From Candidatus Bipolaricaulis anaerobius (GTDB lineage Bacteria; Bipolaricaulota; Bipolaricaulia; Bipolaricaulales; Bipolaricaulaceae), in assembly GCF_900465355.1 (NCBI RefSeq), contig NZ_LS483254.1, forward strand, positions 62,001 through 126,000: DNA of 64,000 nt. Reading direction: 5' to 3'. Position numbers and translations under genes: made by a program. The notes under the pieces are model-generated. The model made no database searches, was not told the origin of the DNA, and saw nothing but the letters and a program-made list of their open reading frames with translations. Shown in pieces: positions 18,237-26,689 of this stretch; within the stretch, counting starts at the first letter, position 1, and every line of letters begins with the position of its first letter.

Positions 18237-19158
18237 CCCCTCCCGGGACCCGGAACAGCGGGGTGGAGAGGTACCTCTCCCCTCGGTCGGGGAGGACCAC
18301 CACGACGGTCTTCCCGGCGCACTCCGCCCGCCCGGCAACGCGGAGCGCCGCGGCGAGGGCGGCCCCGGACGAGATCCCGGCCAGGATCCCCTCCGTGCGG
18401 GCGAGCCGCCGCGCCATCGCCTCCGCCTCGTCCGCGGCCACGGGGAGGACCTCATCGAGCACCGCCCGATCGAGGACCGGGGGCACGAACCCGGCCCCAA
18501 TCCCCTCGATCCGGTGTACGCCCGGGCTCCCCCCGGCGAGGACCGGCGACGCCTCCGGCTCCACCCCCACGATGCGGACCCCGGGCCGGCACCGCTTGAG
18601 GAACCGCCCCACGCCGGTGATCGTCCCGCCGGTCCCGATCCCGGCGACGAACACGTCCACCTCCCCGCCGGTGTCCCGCCAGATCTCCTCGGCCGTGGTG
18701 CGCTCATGGGCGCGGGGGTTGGCCGGGTTTTCGAACTGGTTCGGCAGGAACGCCCCCCGCGCGGCCAGCTCCTGCGCCGCGCGCACCGCCCCGGCCATCC
18801 CCGCCGCGGCGGGGGTGAGGACGAGCTCCGCCCCGAGGGCGGCGAGGATCGCCCGCCGCTCGGGGGACATCGCCTCCGGCATCGTGAGGACGAGCGGGTA
18901 CCCGCGGAGCGCGCACACGAAGGCGAGGCCGATCCCGGTGTTCCCCGACGTCGGCTCGACCACGGTCGTCCCTGGCACGAGCGCGCCCCGCTCCTCGGCG
19001 TCGGCGATCATCGCCCACGCCACCCGGTCCTTGACGCTCCCGAGCGGGTTCCACATCTCGAGCTTGGCGAGGATCCGCGCCCCGGTCCCCTCCCCGAGCC
19101 GGAGACGGACGAGGGGGGTGTTCCCGATGAGCTCGGTCACGGCCAGATGGACGGGCAC
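18226..19158 (-). CDS. cysK: Cysteine synthase (O-acetylserine sulfhydrylase)
   Basis: 310 residues of fold-type II PLP enzyme. [10 protein letters not shown] opens the protein. The PLP lysine is Lys43 in LGSVKDR, the substrate loop is TSGNTG and the phosphate-binding stretch is [10 protein letters not shown]. It makes cysteine from O-acetylserine and sulfide. The start is a GTG with GGGAGG five bases upstream. That ribosome-binding site is one arm of the palindrome CCTCCCGGGAGG, so it may be masked. It is followed directly by overlapping cysE. A TTGACG-17-TACCCT promoter lies about 140 bases upstream. Confidence 0.96.
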   Translation of the reverse strand: MPVHLAVTELIGNTPLVRLRLGEGTGARILAKLEMWNPLGSVKDRVAWAMIADAEERGALVPGTTVVEPTSGNTGIGLAFVCALRGYPLVLTMPEAMSPERRAILAALGAELVLTPAAAGMAGAVRAAQELAARGAFLPNQFENPANPRAHERTTAEEIWRDTGGEVDVFVAGIGTGGTITGVGRFLKRCRPGVRIVGVEPEASPVLAGGSPGVHRIEGIGAGFVPPVLDRAVLDEVLPVAADEAEAMARRLARTEGILAGISSGAALAAALRVAGRAECAGKTVVVVLPDRGERYLSTPLFRVPGGDGG

Positions 19159-19293
19159 CCTAACCTCCCGGGAGGCGATGAGAAGATCCTGTTCCGAAGT
19201 GGACTACCGCGACGGGGGGACGCCGCGACAAAGGCGACCACCCCGGCAGAACCCCTGTCCCCTCACGCGCACGCACCCCCGTGACCGAAGTTG
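19159..19293 (-). promoter_or_regulatory. cysK leader with possibly sequestered ribosome-binding site
   Basis: About 135 bases lie between the predicted transcription start and the GTG of cysK. The leader is GC-rich with several potential hairpins, and the ribosome-binding site sits in the palindrome CCTCCCGGGAGG. This could be a translation-control leader, but it does not match a riboswitch class that I recognise. Confidence 0.4.
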
Positions 19294-19299
19294 GGGCGG

Positions 19300-19328
19300 A
19301 GGGTAGCGCGTCCCCGCCCCGCCGTCAA
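19300..19328 (-). promoter_or_regulatory. cysKE promoter
   Basis: On the reverse strand TTGACG (19323-19328) and TACCCT (19300-19305) are separated by 17 bases. From here to 19488 I see no gene, only GC-rich sequence leading into the palindromic repeat. Confidence 0.6.
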
Positions 19329-19488
19329 CCCCGTATCCTCTTGGCCGTTCCCGCCCGGGGAGATCCGCCTGCCGTGGCACCCCCGGTCGGGGGCCCTTCC
19401 CGGAGACCCTGGGTCGGCGCCGCTCGCCCCGCCCTCTCCCCCAAGTTCCTTTTCCCCTTCCTTGAGGGAGGGGCGCGGGGGAGGGTGA

Positions 19489-19536
19489 CCCCCTCACCCT
19501 CCCCTCTCCGGGGGGGAGGGATTGAAGGTGAGGGGG
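19489..19536. repeat. Dispersed palindromic repeat, copy C
   Basis: CCCCCTCACCCTCCCCTCTCC is mirrored by GGGGGGGAGGG, ATTGAA and GGTGAGGGGG. A degraded related stretch (TCCTTGAGGGAGGGGCG) lies just upstream. This copy sits between two divergent promoters. Confidence 0.85.
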
Positions 19537-19608
19537 CGGTCGCTCGCGGAGCCCGGCCTCCGCCCGACGGCCCCACCGCCCACGGTGACAGCCATCACCC
19601 CGGAACTC

Positions 19609-19637
19609 TTGACAGGGGACGGCGGGGTCACTATCAT
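19609..19637 (+). promoter_or_regulatory. Strong promoter for the 19769 gene
   Basis: A perfect TTGACA (19609-19614) and TATCAT (19632-19637) are separated by 17 bases. The leader of about 125 bases contains the 14-base palindrome TTCGGGATCCCGAA and a TGTGG-AA-CCACA hairpin shortly before the ribosome-binding site. Confidence 0.85.
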
Positions 19638-19768
19638 CGGCCATGTATCCTCTGGCAAAGGGAGGTGGTGGGCGGGACGAAGGGACTCATGGGTTGGCGG
19701 GGTTTCGGGATCCCGAATGTGTGGAACCACAAACTGAAATTGACCTAGGTACTAAGGAGGATGGATCT

Positions 19769-20971
19769 ATGAAGCGGGCTCTCGCAATTGCAGTTGCGCT
19801 TTGTACGTTGGGAATCGTGGGGTTCGGTCAGATCACGGGCAAGTGGACGGGCAACGTGTGCCTCCTGCCTACCACCACGCTGACGAGTGGCCTGACCATC
19901 GGGTACACGATCAATGGGATCACGATCACGAGCATCAGCAGCTTCGGCGCCACGGGGCTCACCGGGGAGCAGTTCGCCCTCACGGGCGCGTTCGGCCCGT
20001 TCAACCTCAGCGGCAACATGTACTTCGATGTCACCGATGTTGCCTACATGGGGAGCAAGATCTCGACGAGCTTCGACTTCGCCGGGGTCGGGGTCGGCCT
20101 GAAGGTCCTGCACTGGGACTCAACCTACACCGCCAACATGTTCACCGACAGCAGTGTGTTCCCGTACACCCGGCCGTTCCGGGAGTACCCGATCCTTGTA
20201 GCAAGCCCGTGTCAGACGGAGCCGGGCGTGTGGGGCATGATGTACATCCTGACGGGGAAGGTGGAGCCGCTCAACGTCCGGGCCTCGTTCGTCGACTGCT
20301 GCGAGGGGATCGAGTTCTACGACCTCTATCTGTGGCTGGACGACGTCTCCCTGTGCTGCGGGATCGCCCTCGATGCGGAGGTCTACTTCCTGAAGGAGGG
20401 CGGCTTCCAGTACCTGTCCCTCTCCGGGTTCAGCATCCCGCTCTGCTGTGGCGTGTACTTCGACTTCGGGATCGAGTTCGGGGTGGACTACAAGGAGATC
20501 TCGTTCACGCCAGGGTTTGAGGGGCTCGGGGTCGAGGGGTGCTTCACCGTGTACGGCGACGCCCTGTTCGACGAGGACGCGCCGATCTGGGAAGGGATCG
20601 AGATCTACGGGTTCAGCCTCAAGTGCACGCTCGGCGACTGCAACTACTTCGAGATGATCGAGGCGTTCGACCCGGGGTGGATGAACACCTACGTCCTCTC
20701 GAGCGCGGATGACTTCAACATCGGGTGCGGCGAGTTCGAGCTCATTAAGCTCGGGTTCTGCGGCGCGGCTTGCTGCGGCGGCCAATACACCGTCGACCTC
20801 AAGATCTGGTTCGGCGAGGCGGGTGGCCTGTTCGACATCACCCGGTTCGGGTTCGCGGCGGGGATCCCGCTCATGCAGAACCTGACCCTCAACGTGACGG
20901 GCGCCATGCCGGCCGGCGGCACCTGCCAGGTCACTTCGACCTTCTGCGTCGGCTGGACGTTCACGTTCTAG
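19769..20971 (+). CDS. Large exported cysteine-rich protein of unknown function
   Basis: 400 residues. A signal peptide ends at GFGQ. The mature protein is acidic and aromatic, with recurring short hydrophobic strands. It has unusual paired cysteines: DCCEG, LCCGI, LCCGV and ACCGG, plus several single ones. The alternating pattern suggests a beta-rich surface or outer-membrane protein stabilised by disulfides. AAGGAGG lies nine bases before the chosen ATG. The perfect promoter and good terminator suggest it is abundantly made. I do not recognise the family. Confidence 0.75.
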   Translation: MKRALAIAVALCTLGIVGFGQITGKWTGNVCLLPTTTLTSGLTIGYTINGITITSISSFGATGLTGEQFALTGAFGPFNLSGNMYFDVTDVAYMGSKISTSFDFAGVGVGLKVLHWDSTYTANMFTDSSVFPYTRPFREYPILVASPCQTEPGVWGMMYILTGKVEPLNVRASFVDCCEGIEFYDLYLWLDDVSLCCGIALDAEVYFLKEGGFQYLSLSGFSIPLCCGVYFDFGIEFGVDYKEISFTPGFEGLGVEGCFTVYGDALFDEDAPIWEGIEIYGFSLKCTLGDCNYFEMIEAFDPGWMNTYVLSSADDFNIGCGEFELIKLGFCGAACCGGQYTVDLKIWFGEAGGLFDITRFGFAAGIPLMQNLTLNVTGAMPAGGTCQVTSTFCVGWTFTF

Positions 20972-21010
20972 TTTAGTTTCTGTAGTCGGGGCACGTCCCC
21001 GACGACGATC

Positions 21011-21041
21011 ACGGGCCCCGGACTCCGGGGCCCGTTCTTTT
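21011..21041 (+). terminator. Rho-independent terminator of the 19769 gene
   Basis: A ten-bp stem (ACGGGCCCCG and its complement, loop GACTC) is followed by TCTTTT. Confidence 0.9.
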
Positions 21042-21096
21042 CCCCCTCACCCTGCCCTCTCCCCCCATCGGGGGGAGAGGGATTGAAGGTGAGGGG
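21042..21096. repeat. Dispersed palindromic repeat, copy D
   Basis: CCCCCTCACCCTGCCCTCTCC is mirrored by GGGGGGAGAGGG, ATTGAA and GGTGAGGGGG. It lies exactly between two facing terminators. Confidence 0.88.
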
Positions 21097-21100
21097 GGGG

Positions 21101-21135
21101 AGGGAAAGAGAAGGGCCCCGGCTTGGCCGGGGCCC
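21101..21135 (-). terminator. Rho-independent terminator of the S8 protease operon
   Basis: On the reverse strand a ten-bp stem (GGGCCCCGGC and its complement, loop CAA) is followed by TTCTCTTTCCC. Confidence 0.88.
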
Positions 21136-21152
21136 CCACAGCTCGATCCGAC

Positions 21153-24100
21153 TTAGCGGCAGCCCGCCTCGGATTCGACATACTCGATGTCGTAGTGGAT
21201 GAACGTGCAGTCAGGCCAGGTGGCGCGGCCCGAGCAGAACCCGACGCGGAAGTTAGCCGACGGCAGGAGCGCCGAGGCCCCCGGCCGTGCGCTCAGGATG
21301 AGCGGGTTCGCCCCACCCGGCGGGTTCACCTTGCACGACCGCAGGTAGACGATGCTCTGGGGTCGCGAGGCTGGTTTGGCCACCCCGTCGCCGTCGGTGT
21401 CGAGGTACAGGGTGAGCTGCATCGAGGTCGCCCCGGTGAGGTCGAACGCGAGGTCGGCCCACCCGGAGCCGATCGTCCCCGTCCACACGAGCTTCGTGAT
21501 GCCACCGGAGGCAGTGATCGCCGGGCTCGGCCCGGCGGGAGTGAACACGCGGTTCGCGAACGTCCCCCGGGTTTCGAGGGTCACCGCGAACGGCCGCGGG
21601 GAGGTCCAACTCGCGTCGCCGGCGACGGTGACATGCCACTTGTTCTCCACGTCGCCCCACACGTAGATCCCGGGGCGGTCGATCGTCGGCATCCCGGGGA
21701 GGGTGGGAGGAGGCGGCGGTGGCGTGCCAACCTGGATCGTGCGCGTCGTGGTCCCGGTGGCGCCGAGGTTGTCGGTGACGGTGAGGGTGACGACGTAGAC
21801 CCCGGCCAAGGTGTAGGCCTTGGTGATGGGCATCCCCGTCCCGGTCGTGCCATCGCCGAAGCTCCAGCTGTAGGCGGTGATCGTCCCATCCGGATCGGAC
21901 GAGGCCGCTGCGTTGAACGTGACGTTCTCCCCCGGATCGGGGTTCGGCGGGGAGAAGGTGAACGACGCCGTAGGGGGCTGGTTCGGCGTCCCCACGGTTA
22001 CGGTGCGGGTGGTGGTGGCGGTCGCGCCCCGGTTATCGGTGACGGTGAGGGCCACGGTGTAGGTGCCACCGGAGCTATACCGCTTCTGGATCTGGGATCC
22101 GGTCCCGGTCGCCCCGTCGCCGAAGTTCCAGGCCCAGGATGTGATCGTGCCGTCGGGGTCGCTCGACCCCCGGCCATCGAACGTGATCCACTGGTTCGGA
22201 AGCGGATTCGCTGGCGAGAAGGTGAACGACGTCGTCGGGGGCTGGTTCGTGGGAAGGATGATGGTGAATGGCGCGCTCGCCTCCGCCCACGAGCCACTGG
22301 GCACGTTCGCGGCGAGCCAGGAGCGGACCTGGGATAGGAACAACGCCCCGTTCGTGGCGAGGATCGGGAACCCCGTGCCGTAGCTCGTCGGGAAGTAGGG
22401 GATCACCCGGTCGGAAGCGAACCCGACGATCTGCTCGGGGCCCACTGGCTCCGCCGTGGTGTAGGAGTAGGCCGTGGTCCGCGGGAGCTGGGTCGTCCCC
22501 GCGGGAAGCTGGGGGCTTGGCTCCCACCGGTTGGGGAAGATGAACACCGCCCGCCCCGCCGCGTCGAGCTCGATCAGGTACACGTAGCTCGCCCGGGACA
22601 GGGTCACCGTGACCCGCACCGGCTCGCCCACGGCGTAGGTGGACTTGTTGGTGGCGACGGTGAACCCGAGCGCCGGCACGGCCGCGGTGATCGTCACCGG
22701 ACGGGTGTTGTTCGCCTCGTCCGATTCGCTCACCTGACCGTTGGCGTCCGCTATCGCGGTGAACGTCTCCGGGGAGGTCGAGAGAGGCAGGCTGAACGTC
22801 CGCATCGTGGACGCCCCGGCCGCGAGGGACGAGACCGTCGCGTCCTGGTACGAGGCCGCTCCCTGGAGCCGCAGGACGAACGAGCCCGCGGAAGCGGACC
22901 CCTGGTTCCGCACCGTCACCTGGAACGTGACCGTGGACCCGAGGGTCGGGGTCGGCGGACTGTAGGTGATCGCGTCCACCACGAGGTCCGGACGGGCCAC
23001 CGGCCCGGTCACGGTCACCGGACGGGTGTTGTTCGCCTCGTCCGATTCGCTCACCTGACCGTTGGCATCCGCCGTGGCGGTGAACGTCTCCGGCGAGGTC
23101 GAGAGCGGTAGGCTGAACGTCCGCATCGTGGACGCCCCGGCCGCGAGGGACGAGATCGTCGCGTCCTGGTACGAGGCCGCTCCCTGGAGCCGCAGGACGA
23201 ACGAGCCCGCGCTCGCCGAACCCTGGTTCCGCACCGTCACCTGGAACGTGATCGTGGACCCGAGGGTCGGGTTCGGCGGACTGTAGGTGATCGCGTCCAC
23301 CACCAGGTCCGGACGGGCCACCGGCCCGGTCACGGTCACCGGACGGGTGTTGTTCGCCTCGTCCGATTCACTCACCTGACCGTTGGCATCCGCCGTGGCG
23401 GTGAACGTCTCCGGCGAGGTCGAGAGGGGCAACGTGAACGTCCGCATCGTGGACGCCCCGGCCGCGAGGGACGAGACCGTCGCATCCTGGTACGAGGCCG
23501 CTCCCTGCAGCCGCAGGACGAACGACCCCGCGGAAGCGGACCCCTGGTTCCGCACCGTCACTTGGAACGTGACCGTCTGCCCCAGGGTCGGCGTCGTTGG
23601 ACTGTAGGTGATCGCGTCTACGATGAGGTCGGCCTGGGCCACGGTCTGGGGCCGGGCCTCGAGCCGGCCCGCGCCGAACGCATACGGATCCCCCATCGGA
23701 ACGCAGAACGCAAGGATCCGGCTCGCAAGCGAGCTCCGGTTCAGGCTCGGTGCCTCCGCCTTGAGCAAGGCGGCGACCCCGGCCACGTGTGGCGCCGCGG
23801 CCGACGTCCCGGGGAACGGGCTGTAGTAGCTCACCCCGGTCGTGACGTTGTCCGGGGCGGCGAGGTCGGGCTTGGCGCGCCCGTCCCCGGTCGGCCCGCG
23901 CGAGGAGTAGGGGGCGATTGGCCCACTCGTATAGTTCGTCCAGTTGATCGCCCCCACCGACAGGACCTCAGCTGCGTTCGCCGGGGCGGGCATGCTCGAT
24001 TCGGACACGGCGGGAGTGAGGTCGTGGACGATCGAGAACACCGAGAGGCGTCGCGTGGCCCCGCTCGCCTTCTGGATCCGCACCCGGTACGTCCCGCTCG

Positions 24101-25715
24101 ACCCGGCGGTCGTGGTGATGCGCTCCGTCGGCTGCTCGGTCCCGCCCTGGGTAGCGGTGGAACTCGCGACAAGCGTGCCGGTCGGGCCAAAGAGGTAGAG
24201 GTCGTAGTCGTCCCCCGTCGCCGGCCAGGCGTCCCACGTGAGGTAGAACGCGATCTGCTGCCCGGCGGTGGCGGCGAAGGTGACTTCGGTGTCGTGCCAT
24301 CCATCGGAGTTCCCATCGGTGAACGTGGCCCCGTAGTGCTTCTGGCCACTGTTCCCCGCCGCCTGGATCCACAGGATCCCGGCCGAGGTCGCCCGGCGGG
24401 CGATGTCGGCGATGGTCCCGGTGCCATCGTAGAAGTTCGTGTTGTACCAGCCCAACGAGTGGTTGATGATGGAGATCCCCTCGGAGATGCAGTACGTCAC
24501 CGCGTTATCGAGGTCCACTTCGTTCCCGATCTTCACGAGGTAGAGCTGGGCATCGGGGGCGATGTCGTACACGATCTGGGCCACGGCCGTGCCGTGGGAG
24601 ATCCCGGTTTCGATCCCGGTCCCGGTGAAGTCGCGGGTGACGACGGAATAGGGGAGATCGCCCTGCGCTTGCGAGGTGGCAAGGCCGCTGAACCCGAGGT
24701 CGATCACCGCCACCTTCACCCCCGACCCGCGGATCCCGGCGGAGTGGAACGCGGATGCGCCGACGAGGCTCGCCCCTTGGGACGTGACCGCGAGCTCATG
24801 GGGGATGTACGGCAGCCGCACGTAGACCCCCGGACCGACCTGGGCGAGGAAGCTCTCCAGCTGGGAGAGGGGGACCGACACCTTCGTCAGTCCGAGGGGG
24901 GAGGAGACCGGCTCCACCGCGACCCCGAGCGGGGCCACCCCGCCCTTTGACTCGATGACGAGGGTCACCGCGTCCCCGGCCGGGGAGAGGGGGATCCCGA
25001 GCATGCCCGCCACCTTCGTCAGGGCATCGCGGGCCTGGGCCGGGACCTTGGTGAGGGCGGTGAGGACACCGGTCGACACGACCTGCCGCGTCGCGGCAAC
25101 AAACGTCTCCAGGGCTCCATCCACATGCGGGTTCCTCTTCTCCGTCTTCGTGATCGTGACGGGTCCGATCGAGAGGGGAACGCCCACCCTCGTCGCCTCC
25201 GGCGCCCTGGTGCCCCCCGCCGGGAGGTAAGTAAGGAGCTGGACCGATTCCTTGACCCGCGTCGAGCGGGCCGACACGCCGGCGAACGATTCCGCCCGCC
25301 ACGGGAGGACGACGCCGATCGCCCGCCCCCCGTACCGGTAGATCTCGAGGCCAGCGGCCTGGAGCTGGGAGGCGTAGGGCGTGAGGTCGGCGAACCGCGC
25401 GGCGACGTTCGGCGCCCAGGTCGTGAGCGCCTGGGCGACGTCGAACCTCGCCATGCCGATCCCCACGAGGAGGTACACCTGGTTGTAGAGGGCGGCCTCG
25501 TTGTAGTCCTTCACGGTCGCGGCGAGCCCGGCCCCCGCCGCTTGGGCAACGACCGCGTCCCACGCCGCCCGGTCCGCATCGAGGGCGACGATCTCCACCT
25601 GGCCCAGTCCGGCACACCCGAACGCCAGGATCAAGGCCACGGACAGTAACGTCGGGGCTCGTCCCCGACGAACGTTCTTATTCCAGCGCTCTCTTGTCAT
25701 CCTCATCTTCCTCAC
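21153..25715 (-). CDS. Modular exported S8 (subtilisin-like) protease with CARDB, DUF4384 and PKD domains
   Basis: 1,520 residues. A signal sequence ends in AFGC, a possible lipobox. The catalytic residues are Asp339 (VAVIDLG), His374 (SHGTAVA), Asn455 (AAGNSG) and Ser638 (GTSAAAPHVAG). A PPC-like beta domain is inserted between Asn455 and Ser638. After the protease come three nearly identical CARDB domains of 107 residues (about 694-1015), a DUF4384-like domain (VGEPVRVTVTLSRASYVYLIE), two PKD domains (about 1150-1330) and a C-terminal beta-rich domain. It should degrade proteins at the cell surface or outside, supplying peptides. The GTG start overlaps the stop of the upstream secreted-protein gene; ATGs at 25706 and 25700 are alternatives. 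Confidence 0.92.
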   Translation of the reverse strand: MRKMRMTRERWNKNVRRGRAPTLLSVALILAFGCAGLGQVEIVALDADRAAWDAVVAQAAGAGLAATVKDYNEAALYNQVYLLVGIGMARFDVAQALTTWAPNVAARFADLTPYASQLQAAGLEIYRYGGRAIGVVLPWRAESFAGVSARSTRVKESVQLLTYLPAGGTRAPEATRVGVPLSIGPVTITKTEKRNPHVDGALETFVAATRQVVSTGVLTALTKVPAQARDALTKVAGMLGIPLSPAGDAVTLVIESKGGVAPLGVAVEPVSSPLGLTKVSVPLSQLESFLAQVGPGVYVRLPYIPHELAVTSQGASLVGASAFHSAGIRGSGVKVAVIDLGFSGLATSQAQGDLPYSVVTRDFTGTGIETGISHGTAVAQIVYDIAPDAQLYLVKIGNEVDLDNAVTYCISEGISIINHSLGWYNTNFYDGTGTIADIARRATSAGILWIQAAGNSGQKHYGATFTDGNSDGWHDTEVTFAATAGQQIAFYLTWDAWPATGDDYDLYLFGPTGTLVASSTATQGGTEQPTERITTTAGSSGTYRVRIQKASGATRRLSVFSIVHDLTPAVSESSMPAPANAAEVLSVGAINWTNYTSGPIAPYSSRGPTGDGRAKPDLAAPDNVTTGVSYYSPFPGTSAAAPHVAGVAALLKAEAPSLNRSSLASRILAFCVPMGDPYAFGAGRLEARPQTVAQADLIVDAITYSPTTPTLGQTVTFQVTVRNQGSASAGSFVLRLQGAASYQDATVSSLAAGASTMRTFTLPLSTSPETFTATADANGQVSESDEANNTRPVTVTGPVARPDLVVDAITYSPPNPTLGSTITFQVTVRNQGSASAGSFVLRLQGAASYQDATISSLAAGASTMRTFSLPLSTSPETFTATADANGQVSESDEANNTRPVTVTGPVARPDLVVDAITYSPPTPTLGSTVTFQVTVRNQGSASAGSFVLRLQGAASYQDATVSSLAAGASTMRTFSLPLSTSPETFTAIADANGQVSESDEANNTRPVTITAAVPALGFTVATNKSTYAVGEPVRVTVTLSRASYVYLIELDAAGRAVFIFPNRWEPSPQLPAGTTQLPRTTAYSYTTAEPVGPEQIVGFASDRVIPYFPTSYGTGFPILATNGALFLSQVRSWLAANVPSGSWAEASAPFTIILPTNQPPTTSFTFSPANPLPNQWITFDGRGSSDPDGTITSWAWNFGDGATGTGSQIQKRYSSGGTYTVALTVTDNRGATATTTRTVTVGTPNQPPTASFTFSPPNPDPGENVTFNAAASSDPDGTITAYSWSFGDGTTGTGMPITKAYTLAGVYVVTLTVTDNLGATGTTTRTIQVGTPPPPPPTLPGMPTIDRPGIYVWGDVENKWHVTVAGDASWTSPRPFAVTLETRGTFANRVFTPAGPSPAITASGGITKLVWTGTIGSGWADLAFDLTGATSMQLTLYLDTDGDGVAKPASRPQSIVYLRSCKVNPPGGANPLILSARPGASALLPSANFRVGFCSGRATWPDCTFIHYDIEYVESEAGCR
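22690..23640. repeat. Three tandem 321-bp repeats encoding CARDB domains
   Basis: The DNA repeats with an exact 321-base period; for example the segment GGACGGGTGTTG starts at 22699, 23020 and 23341. The copies differ at only a few positions, in-frame within the S8 protease gene, which points to recent duplication or gene conversion. Confidence 0.95.
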
Positions 25716-26449
25716 CCCTCCGCCGGGTACGGGGTGAACGGCGGTCGCACCGCCCTCACCGCCGGATCGCGGCCCAGTTCAGGGAGGAGGCCGATCGGGA
25801 TGAGGAGGTCCATCAGCTCCCCCGTGGAGCTGAGGACGTACGGCTCAAGGTCCTCGGCGAGCGCCCCGCTCGCCTCGGCCACCACCCGCACCCGGAGCCC
25901 CATCCGCTCCAGGCCATAGTCCCGCGCCGCCCCGAACCAATCCGGATGCTGGACGAGCGCCCACAGGGTCGGATCGAGGTTCACCCCCTCCGGCACGCGC
26001 GGGAGCTTGAGGGGAAACTCCACCACGGTGAGGGTGACCGAACACCCCCTCTCGAGGAGCCCGAGCTCTTGGAGGAGGGAGACGAACGCCTCCCGCGGCG
26101 GGACCATCACGTCGCCCCCCGTCCACACGATGAGCTCAGCGCGGTCGCGATCCCCGCGCAGGATCGCCCTCTCGATCCCCTCCTCCATCCCCACGAGGAA
26201 GTGATCGCCGTCCAGGTACAGGTAGACCCCTCCCGCGAGGAGTTCTTCCTCGTCGTCCGCGCCGCGCACCACGAGCCCGTCCGCGGTGAACACTGCGGTC
26301 GGGGTCCCGAGGTCCTCCGCCCGCGCCGCCAGTTCATCCACCGCTCCGGCGGGCGGGGCGACCTCGCCATAGAGGTAGACGGGCGTCTCTGCAAACGCTG
26401 TCCCCGTCACCAGAACGACCGCCAGCACGACCACCATCCGCTTCACCAT
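25712..26449 (-). CDS. Exported protein of unknown function, operon partner of the S8 protease
   Basis: 245 residues. A signal peptide (MVKRMVVVLAVVLVTGTAFA) leads an acidic mature domain with no cysteine-rich or repeat features and a LIPIGLLPELG segment near the end. The stop codon overlaps the GTG of the S8 protease, so translation is probably coupled. It might be an inhibitor, chaperone or adaptor of that protease; this is inferred only from the operon. The ATG has an AAGGGGGG ribosome-binding site and TATATT lies further upstream as a likely -10 box. Confidence 0.7.
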   Translation of the reverse strand: MVKRMVVVLAVVLVTGTAFAETPVYLYGEVAPPAGAVDELAARAEDLGTPTAVFTADGLVVRGADDEEELLAGGVYLYLDGDHFLVGMEEGIERAILRGDRDRAELIVWTGGDVMVPPREAFVSLLQELGLLERGCSVTLTVVEFPLKLPRVPEGVNLDPTLWALVQHPDWFGAARDYGLERMGLRVRVVAEASGALAEDLEPYVLSSTGELMDLLIPIGLLPELGRDPAVRAVRPPFTPYPAEG

Positions 26450-26532
26450 GGGTATCCCCCCTTGTGCTCGAGGGAATATACAGTGCGGAGGCCGGACCGG
26501 TTCCCCTCGCCCCCCGGCGCCGTGGGGAACGG

Positions 26533-26624
26533 CCCCCCTCACCCTGCCCTCTCCCCCGGAGGGGGAGAGCCCCCCCACCTTGCCTCTCCCCCCGCTGGGG
26601 GGAGAGGAATCAAAGGTGAGGGGG
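26533..26624. repeat. Dispersed palindromic repeat, compound copy E
   Basis: Two tandem versions are merged: CCCCCCTCACCCTGCCCTCTC with its mirror arm, then a second inner stem CCTCTCCCCCC/GGGGGGAGAGG closed by GGTGAGGGGG. It lies between the divergent 26449 and 26690 genes. Confidence 0.88.
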
Positions 26625-26689
26625 AGCCGTCGTAGCGGCGGGGCGCGCCCCCACTTGCCCGCGGCCCGCGGGCGGGAAACAATCGGGGC

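Noticed and set aside
19159-19293. The cysK leader as a SAM riboswitch or T-box
   Set aside because: It lacks the conserved CTTATC-type core of SAM-I and the AGGGTGGNACCGCG T-box sequence. GGGGTGGTCGCC resembles the T-box bulge only superficially.
22690-23640. Regular tandem repeats that might be a CRISPR array
   Set aside because: The period is 321 bases, in-frame with a protease, and each unit encodes a CARDB domain; there are no short repeats with unique spacers.
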